Positions 1 to 6,492 of a DNA stretch of 7,940 bases are shown here, piece by piece (positions within the stretch are counted from its first letter, which is position 1; each line of letters opens with the position of its first letter). A program made the translations under genes and the position numbers. This stretch comes from Deltaproteobacteria bacterium (GTDB lineage: Bacteria > Desulfobacterota_C > Deferrisomatia > Deferrisomatales > JACRMM01), in the NCBI GenBank assembly GCA_016218905.1, contig JACRCS010000720.1, forward strand, positions 1 to 7,940, given 5' to 3'. The notes beneath the pieces are model-generated. The model was not told the origin of the DNA, made no database searches, and saw nothing but the letters and a program-made list of their open reading frames with translations.

Positions 1-763
1 CCCCCCGGGCAGTCTCGAGCTGGCCCTCGGCCGTCTGGACGGCGAGCATCGCCTGCGCGACGACGGTTCGGGCCTGGAGCACGTCGGCGATGGTCGCCAC
101 TCCCGCCCGGTGGCGGCCGTCGGCGGCGTCCAGGTGGACGCGGGCGTCGTGGAGGCTCGCGCGCCGCGCCTCCAGGGTCGCCTTGTTGGCCGCGTGCTGG
201 TAATAGGCGCGCTGGGTCGCGAGCACGGCGTCCTGGATGGCGGCGTTCTGGGTCCAGTTGGCGGCCCAGAGCGTCTGCCGGGCGGATTCGATGGCGGCGT
301 TGCGCCCGCCCACGTCGAGCAGGAGCCAAGAGAGCGCGACCCCTGGGCCGGCGCTGGCGCGCTGCGAGAGCTCGCCGTCCTGGGAGCTGTCGGTCTCGCT
401 TCCCGACACCTTCGCCGTCAGGTTGATCGTCGGGGCGTAGGCGGCCCGCTGGACTCCGACGTCCTCGGCGGCGGCGCGCGCCCTCGCCCAGGCCGCCCGC
501 GTGGTGGGGTTGTTCCGCAGCGCCACGTCGACGGCCTCGGGGAGGCTCCAGCGCCGGCCGAGGTCGTACGACGCGAGGTCCGGAGGCGCGATCGGGCCGA
601 GGGCGGTGCGGGCCTCGGGGGGAGGGATCCAGGGCGTTCGCGCCGAGGCGGAGAGGCTGGAGGGCCCCAGGGCCTGCGGCCGCATGGTGACGCAGCCGGG
701 GAGGAGGGACAGGAGAAAGCCGCCCCACGCGAGAGCGGTGAGGCGGCTCGAGACTCCGGGCAT
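1..763 (-). CDS. TolC-family outer-membrane efflux lipoprotein (N-terminal part, runs off the window)
   Basis: Partial gene: 254 codons are visible from the ATG at 763, and the frame is open to base 1, so roughly the second half of a typical 450-500 residue TolC/OEP protein is missing. Residues 1-24 form a lipoprotein signal: Arg7, a hydrophobic stretch, then LLPGC with the lipidated Cys at 24. The first OEP repeat starts near residue 72 (WSLPEAVDVALRNNP, then a long helix and AAYAPTINL), the usual helix-to-strand layout of TolC protomers. A beta segment around 140-150 (GVALSWLLLDVGGR) leads into a second long helix with the family-typical HRAGVATIADVLQAR at 218-232. A GGGAG ribosome site sits 7 bases before the ATG. 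By family, it should trimerise as the outer-membrane duct of an RND or ABC efflux pump, or of a type I secretion system. No pump subunit is visible, so the substrate is unknown. A probable terminator separates it from the protease gene upstream. Confidence 0.9.
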   Translation of the reverse strand, partial: MPGVSSRLTALAWGGFLLSLLPGCVTMRPQALGPSSLSASARTPWIPPPEARTALGPIAPPDLASYDLGRRWSLPEAVDVALRNNPTTRAAWARARAAAEDVGVQRAAYAPTINLTAKVSGSETDSSQDGELSQRASAGPGVALSWLLLDVGGRNAAIESARQTLWAANWTQNAAIQDAVLATQRAYYQHAANKATLEARRASLHDARVHLDAADGRHRAGVATIADVLQARTVVAQAMLAVQTAEGQLETARG

Positions 764-830
764 GCACGTACTCCCGCGTAAGATCAAGGCTTCGCGGACT
801 TTTTCGCCTCCAGGCGGTCACAGGTCAAGA

Positions 831-855
831 GAAAAACCCGATCCCGCCGGACCGG
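831..855 (-). terminator. Probable intrinsic terminator after the S41 protease gene
   Basis: On the minus strand, seven bases past the protease stop codon, CCGGUC (855-850) can pair with GAUCGG (843-838) across a 6-base loop. That gives six pairs including one G-U. One G follows, then five U (836-832). The stem is short, so termination may be partial. The position between two minus-strand genes supports the call. Confidence 0.45.
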
Positions 856-861
856 CTGGCG

Positions 862-3624
862 TCACTGCATGCCGACTTTGGGCGCTTCCTCGGGCGTTTC
901 CTGCCGGAAGATGTGGAAGGTCTTCGCGGTGACGAGATTCTTGCTGTCCCTCGCGTAGACGAGGAGCCGATTCGATCCCGGTTCCAGCGGCACGTCCAGG
1001 TGGACGGCCAGGGAGCCGCTCCGGCCCCGGTTGCGCACGTACTGGATCTTATTTTCGCCTACGTAAGCGTAGACGTCCTTCACGCCCTCCTCGTCGAGGG
1101 CCTTCAGCTCGAGGGAGACGCGAGCCGAGCCCGTGCGGAGCGGCGGCGCCTTGGCGAACTCCAGGTCCGGCGGGGTCCGGGTGTCGCGCACCTCCTTCCC
1201 TTCCAGTCGCCTGCCGACGGGAAGCTTCAAGGAGTCGCTCAGCAGGAGCCCGTGGTCCTTGCTGGAAATGGTCATGAGCACCGTCGCCCTGCGGCCCTTC
1301 TCGGCCTTGACCAGCCGGAAGCTCATGGGCACCTCCTTCTTCTCGCCGGGGCCGAGGCTTTCGATCTTCCTGCGGCCCGCCTCCAGATTGAGCTGCTCGC
1401 CCTCGCCGCCGCGGATGTTGACCTCCAGCGGCGCGACGGGGACGGTGCCGCGGTTGCGGACCGTGAGGCTCAGCTCGACCCGGTCTCCCTCCTCGAGGGC
1501 GCCGTTGTTGGCGCGCGCCTTCTCGCCCGTGTTCTCCTCCCTGACCTCGTAGCTGTAGGCGAAGCGGGGGGCTGGCCCGGCGACCTGTCGAACTCCGCCC
1601 TGCCCGGTGCCGACCTCGTGGTTCCACCCCGACTTGAGCGGGACCGTCACCGAGTCCCAGCGGTCCGCGGCGGCCTTGGGAACTTCGATCTTGACGGTCC
1701 AGGACCGCTCCTTGCCGGGGTCGATGCGCCCGAAGGGAAGGTCGAGGTTCTTCAGGAGCGGGTTGTCCGACGTGGTTCGCCCCCAGACCCGGTAGACGGG
1801 CTGGCTGCCCTCGTTCTTGACCGTGAGGGTGAGCTCCGCGGGCGTCCCGGCCTCGACCCGCGCGTCCCTGGGGAAGCGCACGGAGAGGCGCGGTTTCGGG
1901 TCGCTCCGGCCGTCGGTCCAGTCGACGCCCTTCTCGCCCAGGAGCCGGGCGATCTTCGCGTCTTCTTCGCTCCGCAGCTCCTCCAGCACGGGTTCGGCGA
2001 CCTTGAAGAGGCGCTCCCGGGTACGGGAGGGGTCCCCCGGCTCCACGCGCGTGAGGATGCGGCGGGCGAGGCGGACTTCGAACTCGCTCCGGATGCGGGC
2101 GATCTTCTCCGGGCGCGTCAGCTCCGCGTAAGGCTTTTCTTCCTCCTTGCCGACCTCGGGGCCGAGGTACTGGATCTCCCGCCACGGCTTCTCGGAGGCG
2201 TTTCCCCAGTCCTTGAAGGCGTTTTCGAGCTCGGACTCCGCGAAGTGGGGCGGCGCCTGCCCGAGCCGGAGCTGGCCCTTCACCGTCTGGACGGGAGCCG
2301 TGAGTACGTCGGGCTGAACGCCGATCGACTGGATGGAAACGTCCCCCGGCGTCAGGTATTGGGCCACGGTCAGCTTGAGGGCGCCCCCGTCGGCGAGGCC
2401 GGTGACCTTCTGAACCGAGCCCTTGCCGAACGTCTTCTGCCCGATGAGGAGCCCCCGGAAGGACTTGAGGGCTCCGGCGACGATCTCCGAGGCCGAGGCG
2501 CTGCCCTGGTTGACGAGGAGGATCACGGGCTTCTTGGAGATGCCGGGCGAGTTGCCGTTGGCCGTGTGCCGCATCTCGTCCTCGGGGCCGCGGACGTGGA
2601 CGATCGTCCCGTGGTCCATCAAGCCGTCAGCGAGCGCCACGGCCTCGTCCAGGAGACCGCCGGGGTCGTTGCGCACGTCGAGGATGATGCCGGCGAGGTT
2701 GCGATGCTTGGCCTCCGCGTCCCGCACGGCCTTGCGCACGTCTTCGGCCGTTTCCTTCTGGAACTGTGAGACCTTGACGTACACCACCGGCGCGCCGTCG
2801 TCGCCGTTGAGAACGTAGCTCTCCACGCTCTCCACGTGGATCATCTCACGGGTGAACGTGAACGCCCTCGGCTCGCTCCAGCCGTCGCGGGCGATCAGGA
2901 GGGAGACCTGGGTGCCCGGGTCCCCGCGCATCTTCCACATCGCCGTATCGACAGGCATGTTCATCGTCGGCTCGCCGTCGATGCTAAGGATCTTGTCCCC
3001 GGTCCGAAGGCCCGCGCGGGACGCCGGAGTGCCCTCGATGGGGGCGATGACCGCCACGTCGCCGTCCCGGAGCCCGAAGACGAAGCCGATCCCCCCGAAG
3101 CTTCCGCGGGTGCTCGCCATGAACGCCTTGAAAACCTTGGGGCTCAGGGCATTCGAGTGCGGATCCAGCGCCGACAGCGCGCCGTTGATCCCGGCGTAGT
3201 AGACGTCCTGCTTGTCGACCTCGTCGGCTTCCTCGGGAATCCGGGCAGCCACGTAGGAGAGGATGCCGTTGAGCACTTCGCCCGCGCCCGCCATGCGGCC
3301 GGCCGGCGCGAGGTCGAAGCGTTTCTCGGAGTCGTCGACGCGTACCACGGCCTCGTTGCGGGTCTCGTCGATGTTGATCAGGACCTGCGGGTTCTGGGCC
3401 TCGAGCGCCTTGAACGCTCCCTTCAGGAGGTTCTTGGGAACCGCCCGGCTCGGGTCCACGTACCGCTTCTCCACGTTCTGGAACACCTGGCCGGTGAGCT
3501 TCGCGTAGGGATCCGCGCCGTGGAAGATCTCGGCGGCCCCGAGCGTCCCGGGGCCCCAGAAGAGGCCCAGGACGAGGAGCAGGTGCAGAACGACGATGCG
3601 GGAAGGGCTTGCTTTCCGGAACAA
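862..3624 (-). CDS. Secreted S41-family C-terminal-processing protease with PDZ domain and Ig-like C-terminal extension
   Basis: 920 residues. A signal peptide spans about 1-31 (hydrophobic VVLHLLLVLGLFWG, likely cleavage in LGAAE). The CTP-type N-terminal helical region follows and ends at LDPHSNALSP (153-162). A PDZ domain spans about 175-255 (GSFGGIGF, then SRAGLRTGDKILSIDGEP). The S41 core spans about 283-440, with GIILDVRNDPGG and the nucleophile motif GSASASE. By alignment with E. coli Prc and B. subtilis CtpB the catalytic residues are Ser377, Lys401 and Gln405 (FGKGSVQ), so it should be active. After a charged linker (about 450-575) come two NEW3/CARDB-like beta domains, each with an LTVKNEG or LTVRNRG strand (about 590-665 and 712-797), and a last domain (about 834-907). 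The whole is far longer than ordinary 400-550 residue Ctp proteins and resembles the long myxobacterial (MXAN_5808-type) S41 proteins. The start is TTG, chosen for AAAGGGG 5 bases upstream and the signal peptide directly after. Predicted role: periplasmic or surface trimming of protein C-termini; substrate unknown. It follows the HNH gene by 34 bases, probably co-transcribed. Confidence 0.93.
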   Translation of the reverse strand: MFRKASPSRIVVLHLLLVLGLFWGPGTLGAAEIFHGADPYAKLTGQVFQNVEKRYVDPSRAVPKNLLKGAFKALEAQNPQVLINIDETRNEAVVRVDDSEKRFDLAPAGRMAGAGEVLNGILSYVAARIPEEADEVDKQDVYYAGINGALSALDPHSNALSPKVFKAFMASTRGSFGGIGFVFGLRDGDVAVIAPIEGTPASRAGLRTGDKILSIDGEPTMNMPVDTAMWKMRGDPGTQVSLLIARDGWSEPRAFTFTREMIHVESVESYVLNGDDGAPVVYVKVSQFQKETAEDVRKAVRDAEAKHRNLAGIILDVRNDPGGLLDEAVALADGLMDHGTIVHVRGPEDEMRHTANGNSPGISKKPVILLVNQGSASASEIVAGALKSFRGLLIGQKTFGKGSVQKVTGLADGGALKLTVAQYLTPGDVSIQSIGVQPDVLTAPVQTVKGQLRLGQAPPHFAESELENAFKDWGNASEKPWREIQYLGPEVGKEEEKPYAELTRPEKIARIRSEFEVRLARRILTRVEPGDPSRTRERLFKVAEPVLEELRSEEDAKIARLLGEKGVDWTDGRSDPKPRLSVRFPRDARVEAGTPAELTLTVKNEGSQPVYRVWGRTTSDNPLLKNLDLPFGRIDPGKERSWTVKIEVPKAAADRWDSVTVPLKSGWNHEVGTGQGGVRQVAGPAPRFAYSYEVREENTGEKARANNGALEEGDRVELSLTVRNRGTVPVAPLEVNIRGGEGEQLNLEAGRRKIESLGPGEKKEVPMSFRLVKAEKGRRATVLMTISSKDHGLLLSDSLKLPVGRRLEGKEVRDTRTPPDLEFAKAPPLRTGSARVSLELKALDEEGVKDVYAYVGENKIQYVRNRGRSGSLAVHLDVPLEPGSNRLLVYARDSKNLVTAKTFHIFRQETPEEAPKVGMQ

Positions 3625-3629
3625 TCGAA

Positions 3630-3636
3630 CCCCTTT
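3630..3636 (-). promoter_or_regulatory. Ribosome binding site that fixes the TTG start of the S41 gene
   Basis: AAAGGGG on the minus strand, 5 bases before TTG at 3624. There is no ATG in frame between here and the end of the signal peptide, so this site and the signal peptide together support the non-ATG start. Confidence 0.6.
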
Positions 3637-3658
3637 CGGTGCGATAAGGAAGGAAGCC

Positions 3659-3976
3659 TCAGCCTCGGCTGTTCCCGAGGTGTTCGAGGTATTCCTGCCA
3701 CTCCAGCGGGAGAAGGTACTTCTTCGTCGCGTTGCAGCGTTTGCAGCAGGGGACCACGTTCGTTTTGGTCGTCTTTCCCCCGCGAACCAGGGGAACGAGG
3801 TGGTCCATCGTCAATTCTCTCGGAGGGAAGCTCTCCCCGCAGTAGTGGCAGATTCCGCACGAGCGCTTGCGCTTCCACCACTGGGTGGCCCGAAGCTCCC
3901 GGGCCTTGGCCTTCTCCCGGGCGATCTCTTCTACTGTGGCGGAAGGGAGGAAAAACTCCTCGCTCGAGCAGTTCAC
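3659..3976 (-). CDS. Small HNH endonuclease-domain protein
   Basis: 105 residues from the GTG at 3976. A basic helical N-terminus (VEEIAREKAKARELRATQWW, about 15-34) leads into a zinc-supported HNH fold. The first CxxC is Cys43/Cys46 (CHYC), the Asp-His pair is Asp58-His59 (TMDHLVPLVRGG), the central Asn is Asn73, and the second CxxC is Cys78/Cys81 followed by Asn82. The last H of HNH is therefore replaced by N, a common variant. By family it is a metal-dependent nicking or double-strand DNA nuclease. It lacks a partner methylase, intein or phage genes, so its job is unknown. Start choice: the frame stays open to a TTG at 4090, but a promoter-like site at 4127-4099 would begin transcripts at about 4092, leaving that TTG almost no leader. 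The GTG has GGAAG 7 bases upstream, and the residues ahead of it look unlike protein-coding family sequence. The stop lies 34 bases before the protease TTG, suggesting one transcript. Confidence 0.82.
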   Translation of the reverse strand: MNCSSEEFFLPSATVEEIAREKAKARELRATQWWKRKRSCGICHYCGESFPPRELTMDHLVPLVRGGKTTKTNVVPCCKRCNATKKYLLPLEWQEYLEHLGNSRG

Positions 3977-3983
3977 CGGGCTA

Positions 3984-3988
3984 CTTCC
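3984..3988 (-). promoter_or_regulatory. Ribosome binding site favouring the GTG start of the HNH gene
   Basis: GGAAG on the minus strand, 7 bases before GTG at 3976. It is the best purine-rich site upstream of any in-frame start of this gene. Confidence 0.45.
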
Positions 3989-4048
3989 ATGGTCGTTCGG
4001 CTGCGGTCGCGAGCGATCGAGCGAGGTGGAGTCGACTGCGATCGGACC

Positions 4049-4058
4049 TTTGCGCAAA
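4049..4058. promoter_or_regulatory. Perfect 10-base palindrome TTTGCGCAAA in the HNH leader
   Basis: TTTGCGCAAA is its own reverse complement. It lies in the predicted untranslated leader between the promoter-like site (4127-4099) and the GTG start, about 40 bases past the predicted transcription start. It may be a regulator half-site pair, but a single short palindrome can also arise by chance. Confidence 0.2.
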
Positions 4059-4098
4059 CCCTCGGCAGGCTCGCCGAAAAGGGGAGCCAAGGCCCATC

Positions 4099-4127
4099 AC
4101 AGTACCCTTGGAATGCTTCCAGGTCAA
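4099..4127 (-). promoter_or_regulatory. Sigma-70-like promoter for HNH-S41 unit
   Basis: Minus strand: TTGACC (4127-4122, 5 of 6 matches to the -35 consensus), exactly 17 bases, then TACTGT (4104-4099, 3 of 6 matches to the -10, including the key T, A and final T). Transcription would begin near 4092. It lies downstream of the cytochrome terminator and upstream of the HNH gene, where a new transcription unit is needed. Confidence 0.45.
4109..4121. promoter_or_regulatory. Possible operator inside the promoter spacer
   Basis: TGGAA-TGC-TTCCA is a perfect 5-base inverted repeat with a 3-base centre. It lies entirely between the -35 and -10 hexamers of the HNH promoter. A dimeric repressor bound here would block polymerase, but no regulator gene is in view. 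Confidence 0.25.
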
Positions 4128-4201
4128 ATATTGCTCGAAGGTTCGGAGAGAGGAGGGGAGAGGAGGGCCGACCGGCGCGGCGGCCCGGCTCGGGAGACGA
4201 G

Positions 4202-4227
4202 AAAAGGCGGCCCGGGGGCCACCTTTT
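4202..4227 (-). terminator. Strong intrinsic terminator after the cytochrome gene
   Basis: Minus-strand RNA folds as AAAAGGUGGCC (4227-4217), loop CCCG, then GGCCGCCUUUU (4212-4202). That is 11 continuous pairs with one G-U and a U tail at the end of the stem. It starts 23 bases past the cytochrome stop. The A-run on the 5' arm means it can also act for plus-strand transcripts, though no plus-strand gene is seen. Confidence 0.8.
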
Positions 4228-4250
4228 CATTGCGGTTTCCTGCGGAGCTC

Positions 4251-4604
4251 CTACTTCTTGTGGCAGTCCGCGCACTTCATCTTGTGCTTGGCGTCCGCCG
4301 CCAGGTGGCAGCCGTAGCAGACGCCCTGGTCCTTCTTGTGGGCCGCGTCCTGGAACTTCGGAGCCTTGCCCGCGGCTTCGGCCTTATGGCAATTGCTGCA
4401 CTTGTGATCGCCCTTCTCGTTGGCCTTGGTGTGATGACAGGTGTCGCACTTCGCGTCCTTGTGCTTCGCGTGGTCGAAGCTGACCACTTCCTTCTTCCCG
4501 AAGTTGCCGATCTTGACGGGGCCCTTCGGCGCGTCGGCCGCGTGGGCGAGGCTCAGACCGAGGGCGAAGACGGCCGACAGGGCTACCAGCGCGAGTTTCT
4601 TCAT
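4251..4604 (-). CDS. Periplasmic tetraheme cytochrome c (class III, c3/c7 PpcA-like)
   Basis: 117 residues. A Sec signal peptide spans 1-22 (MKKLALVALS, hydrophobic core, cleavage after AHA). The mature chain is about 95 residues, very Lys/His-rich, with four CxxCH heme sites at 53-57, 69-73, 96-100 and 111-115. The other axial ligands of class III cytochromes also have counterparts: His45 and His48 (FDHAKH, same 3-residue spacing as His22/His25 of Desulfovibrio c3), His58 (CHH) and His89 (AAHKK). Eight ligands for four bis-His hemes are thus present. All four sites are CxxCH, whereas Desulfovibrio c3 often uses CxxxxCH at hemes 2 and 4. The C-terminus (CADCHKK) resembles Geobacter PpcA, which lacks heme 2. 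Role: low-potential electron carrier in the periplasm; redox partners unknown. The ATG at 4604 is chosen over an in-frame upstream start at 4637 because it begins the signal peptide and has GGGAGG 9 bases upstream. It lies downstream of purE but probably has its own promoter. Confidence 0.93.
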   Translation of the reverse strand: MKKLALVALSAVFALGLSLAHAADAPKGPVKIGNFGKKEVVSFDHAKHKDAKCDTCHHTKANEKGDHKCSNCHKAEAAGKAPKFQDAAHKKDQGVCYGCHLAADAKHKMKCADCHKK

Positions 4605-4631
4605 TTCCGACGACCTCCCGTTCGAGTGTTC

Positions 4632-4645
4632 CCCCAAGAGTGGGG
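4632..4645 (-). other. Small hairpin in the cytochrome leader
   Basis: CCCCA (4645-4641) and TGGGG (4636-4632) pair perfectly around a 4-base loop, 12 bases before the GGGAGG ribosome site. No U-run follows on either strand, so it is not a terminator. It could stabilise the mRNA or affect translation. Confidence 0.3.
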
Positions 4646-4664
4646 CAGTGGAAAAAGAGACGCC

Positions 4665-4673
4665 TATATATCA
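4665..4673 (-). promoter_or_regulatory. Extended -10 promoter candidate for the cytochrome gene
   Basis: Minus strand TGATATATA matches an extended -10 (TG-N-TATAAT) with TATATA at 4670-4665. No convincing -35 hexamer is found 15-19 bases upstream, as is usual for extended -10 promoters. Transcription would start near 4658 with a leader of about 54 bases. The AT-rich island stands out in a GC-rich region. Confidence 0.35.
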
Positions 4674-4701
4674 CAGTCCACGCGGCAAAGGCGAGCGGAC
4701 T

Positions 4702-5214
4702 TCACGCGGGCCCGATCTCCTTCTGGAGAGCTGCGTCGCGCTCCTCCACCCCCCGCGCCATCTCGGCCCGCAACCCCCTAAGCCGCTGCGCCAGGTCCGG
4801 GTCGGAGAGGGCGAGGATCTGGCAGGCGAGGATGGCGGCGTTGCGCGCACCCGGCTTGCCCACGGCCACCGTGGCGACCGGAATGCCTGGCGGCATCTGG
4901 ACCGTGGAGAGGAGCGCGTCCATGCCGCCGAAGGGCGAGGCGTCGACGGGCACCCCGATCACCGGCCGAGTCGTCAGCGCCGCCACCGCGCCAGCCAGGT
5001 GCGCGGCCATGCCGGCGGCGCAGACGAAGACCTGGACGCCCGACCGCTCCGCTTCGATGACGAGCGTGCGCGTGCGCTCCGGGCTGCGGTGCGCCGAGCT
5101 GACCCTCATCTCGTAGGCGACGGCCATCTGCTCGAGGAAGCCGGACGCCTCCCGGAGCACCCGCAGATCCGAGTCGCTGCCCATCAAGATGAGAACCTTC
5201 GCGTCTGTTCCCAT
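4702..5214 (-). CDS. purE: N5-carboxyaminoimidazole ribonucleotide mutase (class I PurE)
   Basis: 170 residues, full length for the family. PurE moves the carboxyl group of N5-CAIR to C4, giving CAIR, in cytosolic IMP synthesis. Visible motifs: the phosphate-binding GSDSD (12-16), SAHRSP (40-45) with His42 matching catalytic His45 of E. coli PurE, AAGMAAHLAG (66-75), PVIGVPV (84-90), and a VQMPPGIPVATVAVGK stretch (105-120) followed by AARN-type residues. The AAHL form marks class I, the bacterial mutase, rather than the class II AIR carboxylase of animals. Class I depends on PurK, which is not in this window. The ATG at 5214 follows the purD stop by 3 bases, and its GGGGAGGG ribosome site lies in the end of purD, so translation is probably coupled. 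No clear terminator follows. A 7-pair stem at 4701-4695/4681-4675 lacks a U tail. Confidence 0.97.
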   Translation of the reverse strand: MGTDAKVLILMGSDSDLRVLREASGFLEQMAVAYEMRVSSAHRSPERTRTLVIEAERSGVQVFVCAAGMAAHLAGAVAALTTRPVIGVPVDASPFGGMDALLSTVQMPPGIPVATVAVGKPGARNAAILACQILALSDPDLAQRLRGLRAEMARGVEERDAALQKEIGPA

Positions 5215-5217
5215 TCT

Positions 5218-6492
5218 TCAGACCCTCCCCAAGGCCCTGGCGGCGATGTCCCTGCGGTAGTGCATACCCGGCCAGGAGATCCGGCCGACGGCCTCGTACG
5301 CCCGCCGCGTGGCGGCCTCGATGCCGTCGCCGAGGGCGGTGACGCCCAGGACGCGGCCGCCGCTCGTTACCACGCGTCCGGCCTCGCGGCGGGTCCCGGC
5401 GTGAAAGACGACCACCTCCTGCACTTCGGCCGCATCGGAGAGCCCGGCGATGGGAACTCCCTTCGGGTACGAGCCGGGATAGCCCTCGGAGGCGAGCACC
5501 ACGCAGACGGCGGCCCGGGCGTCCCAGCGCAGCAGACCCTCGGGGAGGGTCCCGTCGATGGAGGCCTCCAGGACCGGCAGGAGGTCCGACGCCATCCGGC
5601 TCACGATGGGCTGGCACTCGGGGTCGCCGAAGCGGCAGTTGAACTCCAGGACCTTGGGCTTCCCGTCTCGGATCATCAGACCCGCGTAGAGGACGCCCAC
5701 GTAGGGGGTGCCCTCCGCGGCCATGCCCTCGACGAGCGGCCGGAAGACCCGCGCCAGGACCTCGTCGAAGAGCTCCCCGGTCACCACGGGCGCCGGGCTG
5801 TAGGCTCCCATCCCGCCGGTGTTCGGGCCGCTGTCCCCGTCGCCGACGCGTTTGTGGTCCTGGCTCGTCGCCATCGGGAGGACGTTCTTGCCGTCGCAGA
5901 AGGCGAGGAAGCTCGCCTCCTCGCCCTCCAGGTACTCCTCGACGAGCACGGTCCGTCCCGCGGTCCCGAACGCGCCCCGCACCAGCATCTCGTCGAGCGC
6001 CCCCTCCGCCTCGGCCAACGACAGGGCGACGACCACGCCCTTCCCGGCGGCGAGCCCGTCCGCCTTCACGACGACCGGCGCGCCCACTTCGCGCAGGAAC
6101 CGCTTCGCCGCCTCCGGGTCCGTGAAGGTCCGGCCGGCGGCGGTCGGGATCCCGAACTTCTCCATCATCGCCTTGGAGAAGGCCTTGGAGCCCTCCAGTC
6201 GAGCCGCGGCGGCGGTCGGGCCGAAGACCCGCAGGCCCCGCTCCGAGAAGCGGTCGGCGATCCCCAGGACGAGGGGTGCCTCGGGCCCCACGACGGTCAG
6301 GCCGATCCCTTCCGATTCGGCGAACCGGACCAGCGCGGGCACGTCCTCGGCCTCGATGGGCACGTTCGTCGCAAGGGACTCCGTCCCCGCATTCCCGGGG
6401 GCCGCGTAGAGGCGCGAGACCCTCGGGCTCTGAGCGAGCTTCCAGACGAGGGCGTGCTCCCGCCCGCCCCCGCCGACCACCAGGACCTTCAT
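5218..6492 (-). CDS. purD: Phosphoribosylamine-glycine ligase (GAR synthetase)
   Basis: 424 residues, the normal length of a monofunctional PurD. It joins phosphoribosylamine and glycine with ATP to give GAR, the second step of IMP synthesis. Features in order: N-terminal MKVLVVGGGGREHAL (1-15), the PRA-binding VGPEAPL (68-74), SKAFSK (102-107), the ATP-grasp loop KADGLAAGKGV (143-153), PNTGGMGAY (223-231) and the metal/ATP site LEFNCRFGDPE (282-292). A C-terminal ATP-grasp-associated barrel follows (about 325-420). All core motifs are intact. The frame extends upstream to 6603, but the ATG at 6492 is right: family homology begins exactly there, and it overlaps the purH stop as ATGA. That overlap implies translational coupling with purH. 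Confidence 0.98.
   Translation of the reverse strand: MKVLVVGGGGREHALVWKLAQSPRVSRLYAAPGNAGTESLATNVPIEAEDVPALVRFAESEGIGLTVVGPEAPLVLGIADRFSERGLRVFGPTAAAARLEGSKAFSKAMMEKFGIPTAAGRTFTDPEAAKRFLREVGAPVVVKADGLAAGKGVVVALSLAEAEGALDEMLVRGAFGTAGRTVLVEEYLEGEEASFLAFCDGKNVLPMATSQDHKRVGDGDSGPNTGGMGAYSPAPVVTGELFDEVLARVFRPLVEGMAAEGTPYVGVLYAGLMIRDGKPKVLEFNCRFGDPECQPIVSRMASDLLPVLEASIDGTLPEGLLRWDARAAVCVVLASEGYPGSYPKGVPIAGLSDAAEVQEVVVFHAGTRREAGRVVTSGGRVLGVTALGDGIEAATRRAYEAVGRISWPGMHYRRDIAARALGRV

Noticed and set aside
805..816. CGCC-TCCA-GGCG hairpin beside a T-run, as a terminator
   Set aside because: On the minus strand the stem is followed by AAAAA, not U. On the plus strand the T-run precedes the stem. Only four pairs.
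913..2769. A 618-codon open frame on the plus strand opposite the S41 protease gene
   Set aside because: It is Arg/Val/Leu/Gly-rich with no recognisable domain, and lies entirely within a clearly real minus-strand gene. Long antisense frames are expected at this GC content. The same holds for the open frames at 2836-4317 and 4441-6537.
3659..3976. HNH protein as part of a mobile intron, intein, phage or restriction system
   Set aside because: No methylase, terminase, integrase, intron-like structure or split host gene is seen nearby, and base composition matches the neighbours by eye.
4605..4637. An 11-residue N-terminal extension of the cytochrome from an upstream in-frame start
   Set aside because: It would put polar residues (GEHSNGRSSE) ahead of a textbook Sec signal peptide and would translate through the GGGAGG ribosome site.
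4675..4701. Stem AGTCCGC/GTGGACT right after the purE stop as a terminator of the purine operon
   Set aside because: Seven pairs with one G-U and a 13-base loop, but no U-run follows; the next bases are GTGATATATA, which look more like a promoter. The nearest T-run (4656-4652) is too far away.
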